NCBI RefSeq assembly: GCF_019565505.1
Contig: NZ_CP067378.1
Span: 2,728,001 to 2,792,000, forward strand
Direction of reading: 5' to 3'
DNA length: 64,000 nucleotides
Origin: Flavobacterium davisii
GTDB taxonomy: Bacteria > Bacteroidota > Bacteroidia > Flavobacteriales > Flavobacteriaceae
Positions 1 through 9,223 of the stretch are shown here, piece after piece. The notes under the pieces are model-generated. The model was not told the origin of the DNA. It did no database searches and was given only the letters and a program-made list of their open reading frames with translations. How positions within the stretch are numbered: position 1 is the first letter of the stretch; each line of letters begins with the position of its first letter. The position numbers and the translations under genes are program-made.

Positions 1-2
1 AT

Positions 3-410
3 ATGAGAGTAACAGTATCTAGAAAAGCTCATTTTAACGCAGCCCATCGCCTATATAGAAAAGATTGGACAGACGAACAGAATCAAAAAGTTTTTGGAAA
101 ATGTAATAATCCTAATTTTCATGGTCATAATTACGAGTTGATAGTGAGTGTTACAGGGATTATCAATCCAGAAACTGGTTATGTGATTGATATTAAAGAT
201 TTGGCAGATATAATTTATGAAGAAATAGAAATTCCGTTTGATCATAAAAATTTAAATTTAGATGTTCCAGAATTCGAAAATTTAATACCTACAGCGGAAA
301 ATATAGCAGTCATTATCTGGAATAAAATTAGAAAAAGAATACAAATAGAAAGCGATTTAGAGGTTACGTTGTTTGAAACACCACGTAATTTTGTTACATA
401 TAAAGGATAA
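3..410 (+). CDS. queD: 6-carboxytetrahydropterin synthase (QueD/PTPS family)
   Basis: A 135-residue protein of the 6-pyruvoyl-tetrahydropterin synthase fold. QueD members convert dihydroneopterin triphosphate to 6-carboxytetrahydropterin in the queuosine/7-deazapurine pathway in the cytoplasm. Visible signatures are HFNAAH (His15) and HGHNY (His40, His42), which give the three zinc ligands, the conserved Cys34 just before HGHNY that acts as catalytic nucleophile in the family, and Glu125 in the C-terminal FETPRNF stretch. The length is normal for the family. The ATG at base 3 begins at the very edge of the window, so an upstream start cannot be excluded, but the N-terminus matches the usual family start. 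It lies 7 bp upstream of the peroxiredoxin gene on the same strand. A pterin-synthase role other than queuosine is possible. Confidence 0.9.
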   Translation: MRVTVSRKAHFNAAHRLYRKDWTDEQNQKVFGKCNNPNFHGHNYELIVSVTGIINPETGYVIDIKDLADIIYEEIEIPFDHKNLNLDVPEFENLIPTAENIAVIIWNKIRKRIQIESDLEVTLFETPRNFVTYKG

Positions 411-417
411 TTAAATT

Positions 418-880
418 ATGCAGAAAGGTTTGAAAGTAGGGGATAAACTGCCTCTTTTTGGAGCAAAAGATCAAAATGGAAATGATTTTTATATTAATTC
501 TGTTCTTGGTAAAAAAGTATTAGTCATTTATTTTTATCCAAAAGATGATACTCCCGGTTGTACCAAACAAGCTTGTTTTTTAAGAGATCAATATGAAGAA
601 TTTAAAACCATAGGAGCAGAAGTTATAGGTATTAGTGGAGATAGTATTGCGGCACATAAAAAATTTGCAAGTAAATATGATCTACCTTACATATTACTTT
701 CCGATCCTGATAAAACATTACGTAACCTGTTTGGGGTAAAATCAAATATGTTAGGGTTAATTCCCGGGAAGAGTAACCTATGTAGTTGATAAAGAAGGAA
801 TAGTTCAAATGATTTTTGAGGACATGAATGCTACTAATCATTTAGATCGTACAGTTGAAAAAGTAAAAAGTTTGATTTAA
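418..880 (+). CDS. bcp: Thioredoxin-dependent thiol peroxidase (BCP-type peroxiredoxin), frameshifted
   Basis: A peroxiredoxin of the BCP/PrxQ group, which reduces hydroperoxides with thioredoxin as electron donor. The motif DDTPGCTKQACFLRD carries the peroxidatic Cys48 and the resolving Cys53 five residues later, the atypical 2-Cys arrangement of BCP. The reading frame breaks near base 770 at TTCCCGGGAAGAG: removing one base restores IPGRVTYVVDKEG and then a normal C-terminus ending in EKVKSLI at base 880, giving about 153 residues, the usual length. The break lies at a Pro-Gly codon pair, as do many others in this window, and is probably a consensus error. The stop codon overlaps the ATG of manA (TAATG), so the two are likely co-transcribed with queD. 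Confidence 0.88.
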
Positions 881-1847
881 TGCCGATGGAATTATACCCT
901 TTGCAATTTAAACCTATTTTTAAAGATAGAATTTGGGGAGGTACACGTTTAAAAACACTTCTAAATAAATCAATTCCTTCCGAAAAAACAGGAGAGAGTT
1001 GGGAATTGGCTGCTATAGACCAAGATGTTAGTCAAGTAACTGAAGGTGTTTATAAAGGGATGTTTTTAAACGATTTGATAGAAAAATACCCATTAGAAGT
1101 ACTCGGTCATAAAGTATATCAACAGTTTGGGACGCAATTTCCTTTACTGTTTAAATTTTTAGATGCTAGAGAAGATCTCTCTATTCAAGTCCATCCTAAT
1201 GATGCGTTAGCAAAAGAACGTCACAATTCTTTTGGTAAAACCGAAATGTGGTATGTAGTAGAAGCCGAACCAGAAGCAAAATTAATAGTAGGATTTAAAG
1301 AAAATGCTTCGAAAGAAGCTTATTTGGAACATTTGAGAAATAAAAATCTATCCTCTATCTTAGACGCATATCACGTAAAAGAAGGAGATGTTTTTTATTT
1401 AGAAACAGGCACTGTACATGCGATTGGAGCAGGTACCGTTGTAGCAGAGATACAACAAACCTCTGATATCACGTATCGAATTTATGATTTTGATCGTAAA
1501 GACGCACAAGGTAATCTAAGAGAATTACATATAGATTTAGCTTTAGATGCTATAGATTATCAAAAGAAAAAAGTAAAAGTTGATTATACCTTATCGGATG
1601 ATCAAGCCGTAAATGTAGTCGATAGTCCCTATTTTACAGTAAAAGTTATAGAATTGAAAAAAAATATAAAAAACAAAACGAAGTAGATAGTTTTGTGGTT
1701 TATATGTGTATAGAAGGGGATTTAGGAGTTAAAATAAAAGAACAAATTTATGAGTTTAGTAAAGGCGATACTTTTTTAATTCCAGCAGCTCTAAAAGACT
1801 ATCAATTAATAGGAACTTCAAAGCTGTTAGAAATTGTAATTTCTTAA
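880..1847 (+). CDS. manA: Mannose-6-phosphate isomerase, class I, frameshifted
   Basis: Zinc-dependent phosphomannose isomerase interconverting fructose-6-P and mannose-6-P, feeding GDP-mannose and surface polysaccharide synthesis. Zinc ligands expected for type I enzymes are visible: QVHPND (Gln103, His105), Glu122 in KTEMWYV, and His180 in ETGTVHAIG. The frame breaks in the A run at 1657-1664. One extra A restores the C-terminal cupin part (KQNEVDSFVVYMCIEGD onward) to a stop at 1847, giving about 322 residues as in other Bacteroidota. The start at 880 overlaps the preceding stop; an in-frame ATG two codons later is equally possible. Function is confident. The frameshift is read as a homopolymer error rather than decay because both halves keep a conserved sequence. 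Confidence 0.87.
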
Positions 1848-1868
1848 CAGATATCGAAAGAATAATTG

Positions 1869-1876
1869 TAATTTTG
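1869..1876 (+). promoter_or_regulatory. Possible -7 promoter box
   Basis: TAATTTTG fits the Bacteroidota -7 consensus TAnnTTTG and sits 25 bp before the ATG at 1902. I see no good TTTG at the expected -33 spacing, so this is only a candidate. Confidence 0.35.
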
Positions 1877-1901
1877 CAAACGTAATTTAAAATACATACT
1901 A

Positions 1902-2168
1902 ATGGCAAGTGTAAGAAATTTAAAAAAGAGTATCAATTATGTAATTAGTCAGATTATTGAAGCGGTTTATTTATATGAAATGACTTCAACAGGGAAACCA
2001 ACTGATACAACTAATGCTATTATTGAAGAAGCTTTTGTTATTTTTGATAATTTGATTGAAAAATTAAATCAAAAGAACGTTGAAAATAAAAAAGCACACT
2101 TTAAACAAATAAACGCAGAATTGGAAAATGCTGCAAACCAATTAGTTGATAAAATTAATGCTTTGTAA
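1902..2168 (+). CDS. Small conserved hypothetical protein
   Basis: An 88-residue, mostly alpha-helical, soluble protein with no signal peptide or membrane segment. The second half is charged and heptad-like (LIEKLNQKNVENKKAHFKQI), suggesting a helical bundle or short coiled coil. I do not recognise a named family. The composition and clean ATG (MASVRNLKKS, 54 bp after manA and behind a possible -7 box) support a real gene. It precedes the tRNA-Thr cluster on the same strand, but the tRNA promoter lies after its stop, so the two are probably separate transcripts. No function is proposed. Confidence 0.7.
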   Translation: MASVRNLKKSINYVISQIIEAVYLYEMTSTGKPTDTTNAIIEEAFVIFDNLIEKLNQKNVENKKAHFKQINAELENAANQLVDKINAL

Positions 2169-2201
2169 TTAAAAAAAGTATAAAAAAGTAGGGTGCAAAG
2201 C

Positions 2202-2232
2202 TTTGGAAAATAAAAAAACTATCCTATATTTG
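2202..2232 (+). promoter_or_regulatory. Promoter of the tRNA-Thr cluster
   Basis: TTTG at 2202-2205 and TATATTTG at 2225-2232, separated by 19 bp, match the Bacteroidota sigma-A pattern (TTTG, about 19 bp, TAnnTTTG). The first tRNA starts 17 bp downstream. Confidence 0.75.
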
Positions 2233-2248
2233 CACCCGTAAATGAGTC

Positions 2249-2322
2249 GCCGGTGTAGCTCAGCTGGCTAGAGCAGCTGATTTGTAATCAGCAGGTCGTG
2301 GGTTCGAGTCCCTCCATCGGCT
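2249..2322 (+). tRNA. tRNA-Thr (anticodon UGU), copy 1
   Basis: A 74-nt cloverleaf: acceptor GCCGGTG pairs with CATCGGC (one G-U), the D arm contains AGCTCAGCTGG, the anticodon loop TTTGTAA carries TGT, and the T arm contains GGTTCGAGTCC. CCA is not encoded. First of three identical tandem copies. Confidence 0.96.
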
Positions 2323-2375
2323 CAAAATTTATCGAAAGATAAATTAGAAAATAAATTTATTGGAAAATACACTTT

Positions 2376-2449
2376 GCCGGTGTAGCTCAGCTGGCTAGAG
2401 CAGCTGATTTGTAATCAGCAGGTCGTGGGTTCGAGTCCCTCCATCGGCT
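2376..2449 (+). tRNA. tRNA-Thr (anticodon UGU), copy 2
   Basis: Identical in sequence to the copy at 2249-2322. The 53-bp spacer before it is similar to the next spacer (both contain ATAAATTAGAAAATAAATTT), showing that gene and spacer were duplicated together. Confidence 0.96.
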
Positions 2450-2499
2450 CAAAGTTTATCAAAAGATAAATTAGAAAATAAATTTATAAAATACACCTT

Positions 2500-2573
2500 G
2501 CCGGTGTAGCTCAGCTGGCTAGAGCAGCTGATTTGTAATCAGCAGGTCGTGGGTTCGAGTCCCTCCATCGGCT
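2500..2573 (+). tRNA. tRNA-Thr (anticodon UGU), copy 3
   Basis: Third identical copy, followed directly by a strong hairpin terminator, so the three tRNAs form one transcription unit. Confidence 0.96.
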
Positions 2574-2574
2574 C

Positions 2575-2606
2575 AAAAAGAGAAATCAAATCGATTTCTC
2601 TTTTTT
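2575..2606 (+). terminator. Rho-independent terminator of the tRNA operon
   Basis: Perfect 9-bp stem AGAGAAATC / GATTTCTCT (2579-2587 with 2593-2601) around a 5-nt loop, followed by a T run. Confidence 0.85.
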
Positions 2607-3573
2607 ATTTAAAATAAGTATATCAAAAGTAACCTTACTTTTGTGAAAATAAAAAAATGACCAATTTTTATTTTTTGGTTATTTTCGTTTTCAAAAATTT
2701 CAAAAGAAGAATCAAGTCAGAAATCTGGGATTAAGTTCATGAAATGTTTTTTTATTATGTGATTCCTTCTTACTTCGGAGTGACAAACAAAAGGCATTTA
2801 GCTTCGGATTCTTGTCATCCTATAAAGTGAATAACATAGCGTTTTTGATTTAGCAAAGCATGTGCTATATACTTTAGAGAACTAATTTGAAAATGGGAAA
2901 CCTCATTTATTCTATAAAAAAGTCTGTTCTAAAAACATTTTTTATGAAACCAGATTACGCATTAGACCCGAGCGTAGCGAATAGACGAAGTAAATCTATT
3001 CCACTTTATTTTTCTTCAAATTCAAGCACGTACTCAAATTTTAATCATCAAAATAATTCACTATTTCTTCTTCTAAAATTTTCCGTGAGCACTTGAATTT
3101 ATTGAAAAATTTTGTTTCAAAACGAAGTCTAATGCGTAATTTGGGTAAATAAAATTCCTAAAAAATGGCAAACCCTTAAAATATTTTTTTAATGAATTAG
3201 ACTTTGTTTCAAAATAAATTATTAAATTTGGTATAAGACAGGTAATATTTTATACTTCTGTCAGACTTAAAACCTATCGCTTCAGTAGAAATTTATCAAA
3301 AATGATATTGATGATAATCTAATGAGCCGGATGATTAGAAATTATCATTATTCTACCATTTTATTTTTTTTGATAGGTGTATTATATTAATTTTTTTAAT
3401 TAATCTAATTTTTATTATTGTTCCCTTTTATAGCAAATATACTAGTTGCTACGATTGCTATTGAGTCAAATTTTAAACTTTGTGAAAATTAGATTAAAAA
3501 ACATCTTGTCACGGTTATTGCTTATTAATATACTTTTAAGCAAAGCCATAGTATTAATAAAAATAAAAGACTA
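2607..3573. other. Long non-coding stretch with repeats
   Basis: Almost 1 kb without a credible gene. It holds a REP-like segment near 2755-2820 (ACTTCGGAGTGACAAAC and TTCGGATTCTTGTCATCC), the interspersed repeat at 2949-3148, and an AT-rich hairpin near 3310-3350 whose arms (ATGATAATCTAAT and ATTAGAAATTATCAT) flank GAGCCGG. A 69-codon ORF at 2887-3096 lies inside the repeat and is not a gene. No clear -33/-7 promoter for the next gene is visible. Confidence 0.6.
2949..3148 (+). repeat. Interspersed MITE-like repeat, copy A1
   Basis: About 200 bp starting CCAGATTACGCATTAGACCC and ending in the inverse complement form GTCTAATGCGTAATTTGGG, so the ends are about 18-bp inverted repeats. Inner arms are also roughly inverted (TTCAAGCACGTACTC against GTGAGCACTTGAA). 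Closely related copies lie at 6411-6615 (same orientation) and 23835-24035 (inverted). No ORF of its own. Confidence 0.75.
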
Positions 3574-6265
3574 ATGAAACCAGTATTTTTTTTAATAACA
3601 GCACTATTCTTGACAAGTGTCTTAGGAATAGACGCTCAGTGTACGCCTACTTTTGTTCCTGATTTAGCATTACAATCAAGTGACGCAACTATTAAATCGG
3701 AAATCCAAAATATTTATGATAAAGCTAAAAATACAAGATTAGCTGCTACCCAACCATCCAGCTCAAGTCTAAATACAGCTATTGGACTCTATAATAATTT
3801 CAATATCGTTGTAAACGGCAATACGATTACTGGTAATCCTATAACCGATTATAATAAACTTACCTTTTTAAATACGTTTGTTGACCACCTAAAATTTAGT
3901 CCTAATGATACCGCCGTAATTGAAAAGGTCAATAATTTAATATGGTGGGTTTCAGAAAACCTTTGTAATAATACCCTATCAGTTGATACACACGGTTACA
4001 TATTTAAGAACTTTTCAAGAAAAGGCTTCTTCTGTGCAGAGTATTTAACCCTTCAAAACAAGCAAAGGATTTTGTATATTATGGAAAAAGAATTTGCCAA
4101 CTGGAATGTTTTTTGGAAACCAACTTATGATTATAAATCCCAAGTAACAGAAGGCGTTATTAATACAGATGATGTTTATAATAAATTAGATGCACTTGTG
4201 CCTTTAGTAAAATGTTTTCCAACAGATGATGAACAGTATCGTTATATGTTAACCTTAAGCCGATTTGTTACCCGATTTGCCTCTGTATACACAGATGGTA
4301 CCCGAGATGGAATAAAACCAGATGGCAGTGGATATCATCATTGGAACAATTACGAAACGTATATGTATGCTTATAATACTCTTATTTATTGCTTAGATGT
4401 ATTTGATACTACTCGTTTTCAAATAAAAGCTCCAGCGTATAAAGTTTTTAGAGATGCTGTTATGCACAAATTATTAATTTCTAATGATGCTGGATGGATC
4501 CCCCTATCTATGACAGGTAGAAGTGGTAACTGGGAAACAATATCAGTAGATCAAAATTCTATAAAAAATTTAGCTCTTGTAGGAGGCCGTATTTTGGGTT
4601 TAAGCACAGCAGATCCTCTCTTAGCGGGTATTTATAATAAAAGATATGGCGTAGAACCGTCCTTTAATTATAGTACAATTGCTCCTTTTTACGATGGCTT
4701 TTATCAAAACAATCACGCAAGTGCAGGTATATTTAGAACCAAGAACACGGTGATACTAAATAAAGGATTTAGCAATCAACTTTGGGGAGCAGAAACCTTT
4801 AGTAATAGTAACAGATATGGTAGATATCAAAGTTATGGAGCTATGAATATCCTATATCCGAGGAACTGCTGATGCTAACGGTTTTAATAATACAAAATGG
4901 GATTGGAATTATAATCCGGGAGCTACGACTAAAGTATTATCATGGCAAGATTTAATTGTACCTTGGCAAAGAGTAGATGAATATTCAAGTAAAAAATTTT
5001 CAGGGTCTTTACAGTATAATTTACAAAATAAAGAATATTTAAGTAACGTTTTTGGAACACTTGGGATGTTTGCTATGGATTTTCAAGAGGCAGAAAATAT
5101 AGGATGGGGAGGAACCCCAACAGGATCAAATACGCATGACATTTCTTTTACCTTTAAGAAATCTTCGTTTTTCTTTAATGATATGATCATTTGTTTAGGC
5201 TCTGATATAAGCAATAGCGATGTTAATAATTCAACCGTTACCACTTTATATCAAAATGCAACAACTCCTAACAATGTGATAATAAATAACAATACATATA
5301 CCTCAACAGGTACAACATCTACTTATTCAGGAACAAATCCAAATTGGGTTTTGGATAACTTTAATACAGGCTTTTACTTAGTTAATGGAAATAATGATTT
5401 AAAGATTCAACGTAAGAATCAACAAACACCATCACATAATCAGAACAATCCAACAATTTTAAATCCCATTACAGAAGCAGCTATAGGATTTATAGATCAC
5501 GGTAAAGCGCCTAATAATGCTCAATACGAATATGTAGTAGTTCCTAATACGAATGCTTCCGATATGCAAAATTTAGCCAATTCATTCCAAAATACCAGCA
5601 CACGACCATATACGGTGCTAAATAAAGATAGTAAAGCACATATTATCAAACATACAGCATCAGGAATACATGCTTTTGCTCTTTTTGAACCGAATACAAC
5701 ACTTCCGGGGAATACAAGTATTATTTCAAATGATAAACCTTGTTTAATAATGTACGGATCGTTAAACTCTAATTCAGAAATGACATTGAGTTTATCCAAT
5801 CCAGATCTAGGTCTTCCAGATAAAAGAAGTTTTGATTCATTCAAAGTTCAGCCTATAGAGATTACATTTGATGGAGAGTGGGAATTATCACGACCTCATA
5901 AAGATATTCAATCCGTGTCTTCAGGTTCAACGGGTACTGTATTCAGGTTTTTAACTTCTCAGGGCTTGCCTATTGAAGCTACTTTTAAAAAAAATATAAC
6001 TTCAACAAGCCCAAGAATAGGTTCGTTTGTAAATAATGGAAACGCTGTAAAGGCAATTTTAGCTTACCCTAATCCAACAAATACGATCATACGGGTTGAT
6101 AATGTTCAAATGAACTCAACAAATACTAAGCTATATAATTTACAAGGACAAGATTTAACTCATTTAGTTATAATTAATAGCAACACAGTAGATATGTCTA
6201 AATTATTAAGAGGGACATATTGGTTAAAAGTCGATAATCAAAGTATTACAGTCTATAAAAAATAA
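3574..6265 (+). CDS. Secreted polysaccharide lyase family 8 (chondroitin-lyase type), T9SS type A sorting domain, frameshifted
   Basis: A protein of about 896 residues. It has a signal peptide (residues 1-22), an alpha-helical catalytic domain, the beta-sandwich half of PL8 lyases, and a C-terminal T9SS type A sorting domain (AYPNPTNTIIRVDN to KVDNQSITVYKK) that exports and anchors it. The segment DGSGYHHWNNYETY at residues 250-263 places His256 and Tyr263 with the same spacing as the catalytic His/Tyr of chondroitinase ABC-type enzymes. Expected action is beta-elimination of chondroitin/dermatan sulfate or hyaluronan outside the cell, for nutrition or host-tissue damage. The frame breaks near 4857 at ATATCCGAGGAAC; removing one G gives LYPGTADANGF and restores the frame. 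The exact substrate (ABC- or AC-type) is not decidable here. Confidence 0.85.
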
Positions 6266-6346
6266 TAGGATAAAAAGATAAACTATAAATAACTAAAAAA
6301 TCATTCTTTAATTTTATATAAAATAGGATAATAGAATGATTCTATC

Positions 6347-6383
6347 AAAAATCCCATTTTGAATAACTACAAAATGGGATTTT
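6347..6383 (+). terminator. Terminator after the PL8 lyase
   Basis: Stem AAAATCCCATTTTG / CAAAATGGGATTTT with an 8-nt loop, followed by an AT-rich tail; 80 bp after the lyase stop. Confidence 0.75.
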
Positions 6384-6410
6384 AATATTTTATTTAGAGA
6401 AGACCAAATT

Positions 6411-6615
6411 AAACCCAGATTACGCATTAGACCCGAGCGTAGCGAATAGACGAAGTAAATTTATTCCACTTTATTTTCTTCAAATTCAAGCACGTACTCA
6501 AATTTTATTCATCGAAATAGTTGACTATTTCATCTTCTAAAAAATCTCTTGAGCATTTGGATTTATTGAAAAAAATATTTTACAACGAAGTATAAGGCGA
6601 TCGGAGTTTAATCTA
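6411..6615 (+). repeat. Interspersed MITE-like repeat, copy A2
   Basis: Begins AACCCAGATTACGCATTAGA and follows copy A1 closely through GAGCGTAGCGAATAGACG and TTCAAGCACGTACTCAAATT. The far end is degraded (ends near CGATCGGAGTTTAATC). It fills most of the 367-bp gap between the lyase and the convergent receptor gene, which otherwise holds only the terminator. Confidence 0.75.
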
Positions 6616-6632
6616 ATTCAAATTTCAATTTT

Positions 6633-9052
6633 TTAGAATAATCCTCCTCCTTGTGATTCATTTTGACTTCTTTGTTTTCTATCTAAAGCTTTATTTTTGC
6701 CACTACCAAAACGATAATTAAAATTGATATTTATAGATTGGCTCTCCCATCTAAAAATTCCATTAATTTGGGCAGGCTCATCACTATAAAAGCGTGCTCT
6801 CATTTTGTTGAAAATATCGTTGTATCGAATGCTTAAAGAACCTTTTCCGTTTAATAGGTTTAGTCGAGCTCCTAAATCGGTTTTCCACATATCTTTATTA
6901 GAAAATTGTAGACCATTTTGACCCGCTCTATACATGGTAAACCAAATTAATCGAAAATCTTTAGTTAGTTTAAAAGTATGATTCATTCTGCTATTAAACA
7001 GAACTGCGTTAATATTTTGTGTGTATAAGTTACTATCTCTTTTTTCTATGATACCTGTTGAATTGGTGAAATAGCTATCAAAACCAAAATTTACGCTCCA
7101 CCATTTTCTAAAATCTAAATTACCAGATAATTCAATACCGTATTCTGTATTACGATCAAAATTAGTAAAGGTTAATTGTTGTTTTGTTGGCTCGTTAGGA
7201 TTTGTTGTAATAATTTGATCAATTTCATTTTGAATAAAACGTACAAAAGCTCCCGATGTAATAGATCCTATTTTTAATTTTCGAGTGTAATTTAATTCAA
7301 TAGAATTGGTAAATTGAGGTCTTAATTTAGAGTTTCCTACTTGTTGGATTGTAAGACCATTCCATTGTCTAATTTCATTTACTTGCTCCATATTAGGTCT
7401 GTCAACTCTTCTAGAATAGTTAAGGTTAAATGAATTGTTTTCAGATAAATTATAGGTTAAAAAAGCCGAAGGATATACCGTGAAAATATAATCGGAAAAT
7501 GTTTTATCTGTATTTCCTGTTTTTTGAAAAGAACCTTTTGCTTCATAACTCTCAAATCGAATACCTAGTTGATAGTTCCATTTTCCTAATTCTTTACTAT
7601 AATTACTATAGGCAGAATAAATATTTCTTCTAAAATTAAAAAGAGCGTCAAAGGTTGAGTTAATTTGGATTTTGTTATTTGTATCATCTAATCTGCTTTC
7701 TAATCCGAGTTCTATTTTAGATGTTTCGTTTATAGGGTTTACAAAATCAATATTACCAATGAAGTTGCTGCCTTTTTTTTGAATTGTATTGGTAGATTTT
7801 ATAGTATAGTTGCGATCTTTAAAAATACTATTTTCAGGTTCATCATTTGTATTATAACTTAATTCAATATCCAGTGTCCTATTTTCATTGTCAAATAGGT
7901 GTTTATAAGCAAGATTATAGGTTTGGTTTTTGTTTAAACCACTAGCTTCTTGTATTTGTAAATCTTTAAGGTTACTATCTAAATAATGAATACCATTTTT
8001 AAATTCAATAGTAGGGTTGTCAAAATTTTGAATGGTATAAAATGAAAGTGTATTCTTATCATTTATATAAAAATCGGTTCCGATTTTAGAGAAATTATTT
8101 TTTCGGAAATGAACGATGTCAAAATTAAGATCATAATCTTTTGTACTGTCGTATTTATTCCATTTTATAAGACCATGATTTGTGTTTTTTCCATGATTTA
8201 ATGAATAATTGGTGTAAAAATTAAATTTATTAAATCGGTAGTTTAAGTCTATAGAGCCATTGAATTTAGGTGTAATCCCAAAATTAACAGCCGTGGTTAT
8301 ATTGCCATTAAACCCTAAATTAGAATTTTTATTAAGTACAATATTTATAATACCACTCATTCCTTCAGGGTTGTACTTAGCCGATGGATTCGTAATGAGT
8401 TCTACCTGTTTTATGGCAGTTGAAGGGATTTGTTGTAAGGCTTGAGCAGCAGATAGATTAGAGGGTTTACCATCTATAAAAATTCGTACATTTTCATTGC
8501 CTCTTAAACTTACAGTGTTGTTCTGTACATCTACACTTACGGTAGGAATGTTATTCATTAATTCAGCAGCAGTAGCGCCTGCTGTTTGTAAATCTTTGCC
8601 GATTGTAATTACTTTTCTATCAATTTTTTGTTCAACTGATGATTTCTCTTTTGTAATACTGACTTCATTTAGTTGTTTTGATTCATCTTCTAATACAATA
8701 TTTTTTAGATTGATATTTTTGTTTTCAGAAGTTAATGTTACTGTATTTACGTATTTTTTATAGCCCATAAAAACAACTTCTATAACTAAATTTTTAAGTG
8801 GTAGACTTGATATTGAAAAAGCCCCATTATCTTTTGTTATGGCTCCGGATATTGTTTTACCTTCGCTTTTTACAGTTATGGAAACATAAGGAAGGGGAGA
8901 ATTGTTTTTTTATCAATTACTTTTCCAGTTAGGGATCCTGTAGTATTTGAATAAAGGCTGTTGTAATTATTGTTACTAGGAGTTACAGGAGTTTGTGCTT
9001 GTATAGTGCCCATAGCAGCTAGTAGGCAAACTAAAATTGCTTTTCTTTTCAT
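6633..9052 (-). CDS. Outer-membrane beta-barrel receptor with carboxypeptidase-like N-terminal domain, frameshifted
   Basis: About 806 residues: signal peptide MKRKAILVCLLAAMG..QAQ, a carboxypeptidase-regulatory-like domain, a plug domain (AGATAAELMNNIPTVSVD, VRIFIDGKPSNLS, INIVLNKNS) and a long C-terminal barrel rich in alternating aromatic strands. This is the layout of the TonB-dependent 'outer membrane beta-barrel family protein' group of Bacteroidota. The substrate is unknown and no SusD-like partner lies next to it. The frame breaks in the T run at 8905-8911; one more base joins the N-terminus (KVIDKKNNSPLPYVSITV) to the rest. It is transcribed toward the PL8 gene, with repeat A2 between them. 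Confidence 0.82.
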
Positions 9053-9188
9053 TTTGATTGATAATTTTGATTGATGATGATTGAATCAATTTAAAGTAAA
9101 AGTAATATTGTAATACAAGGTACTTTTAGAATTAAATTTGATTTTGTAGAATAAGACGTGATATGTTTTTTTTTGTTACAGTTTAGAT

Positions 9189-9217
9189 AAAAAAATCCCG
9201 AAAAATTTTTCGGGATT
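9189..9217 (-). terminator. Terminator of the T9SS type B gene
   Basis: Perfect palindrome AATCCCGAAAAA / TTTTTCGGGATT, followed on the minus strand by seven T, starting 7 bp after the stop of the gene at 9224-13536. Confidence 0.9.
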
Positions 9218-9223
9218 GAAATA

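Noticed and set aside
418..880. Programmed frameshifting in the peroxiredoxin and other genes
   Set aside because: Breaks occur in many unrelated genes, with both gains and losses, and without a slippery site plus stimulatory structure; homopolymer and CCWGG context explains them better.
2887..3096. 69-codon ORF on the plus strand
   Set aside because: It lies inside the interspersed repeat at 2949-3148 and the other copies do not preserve the frame.
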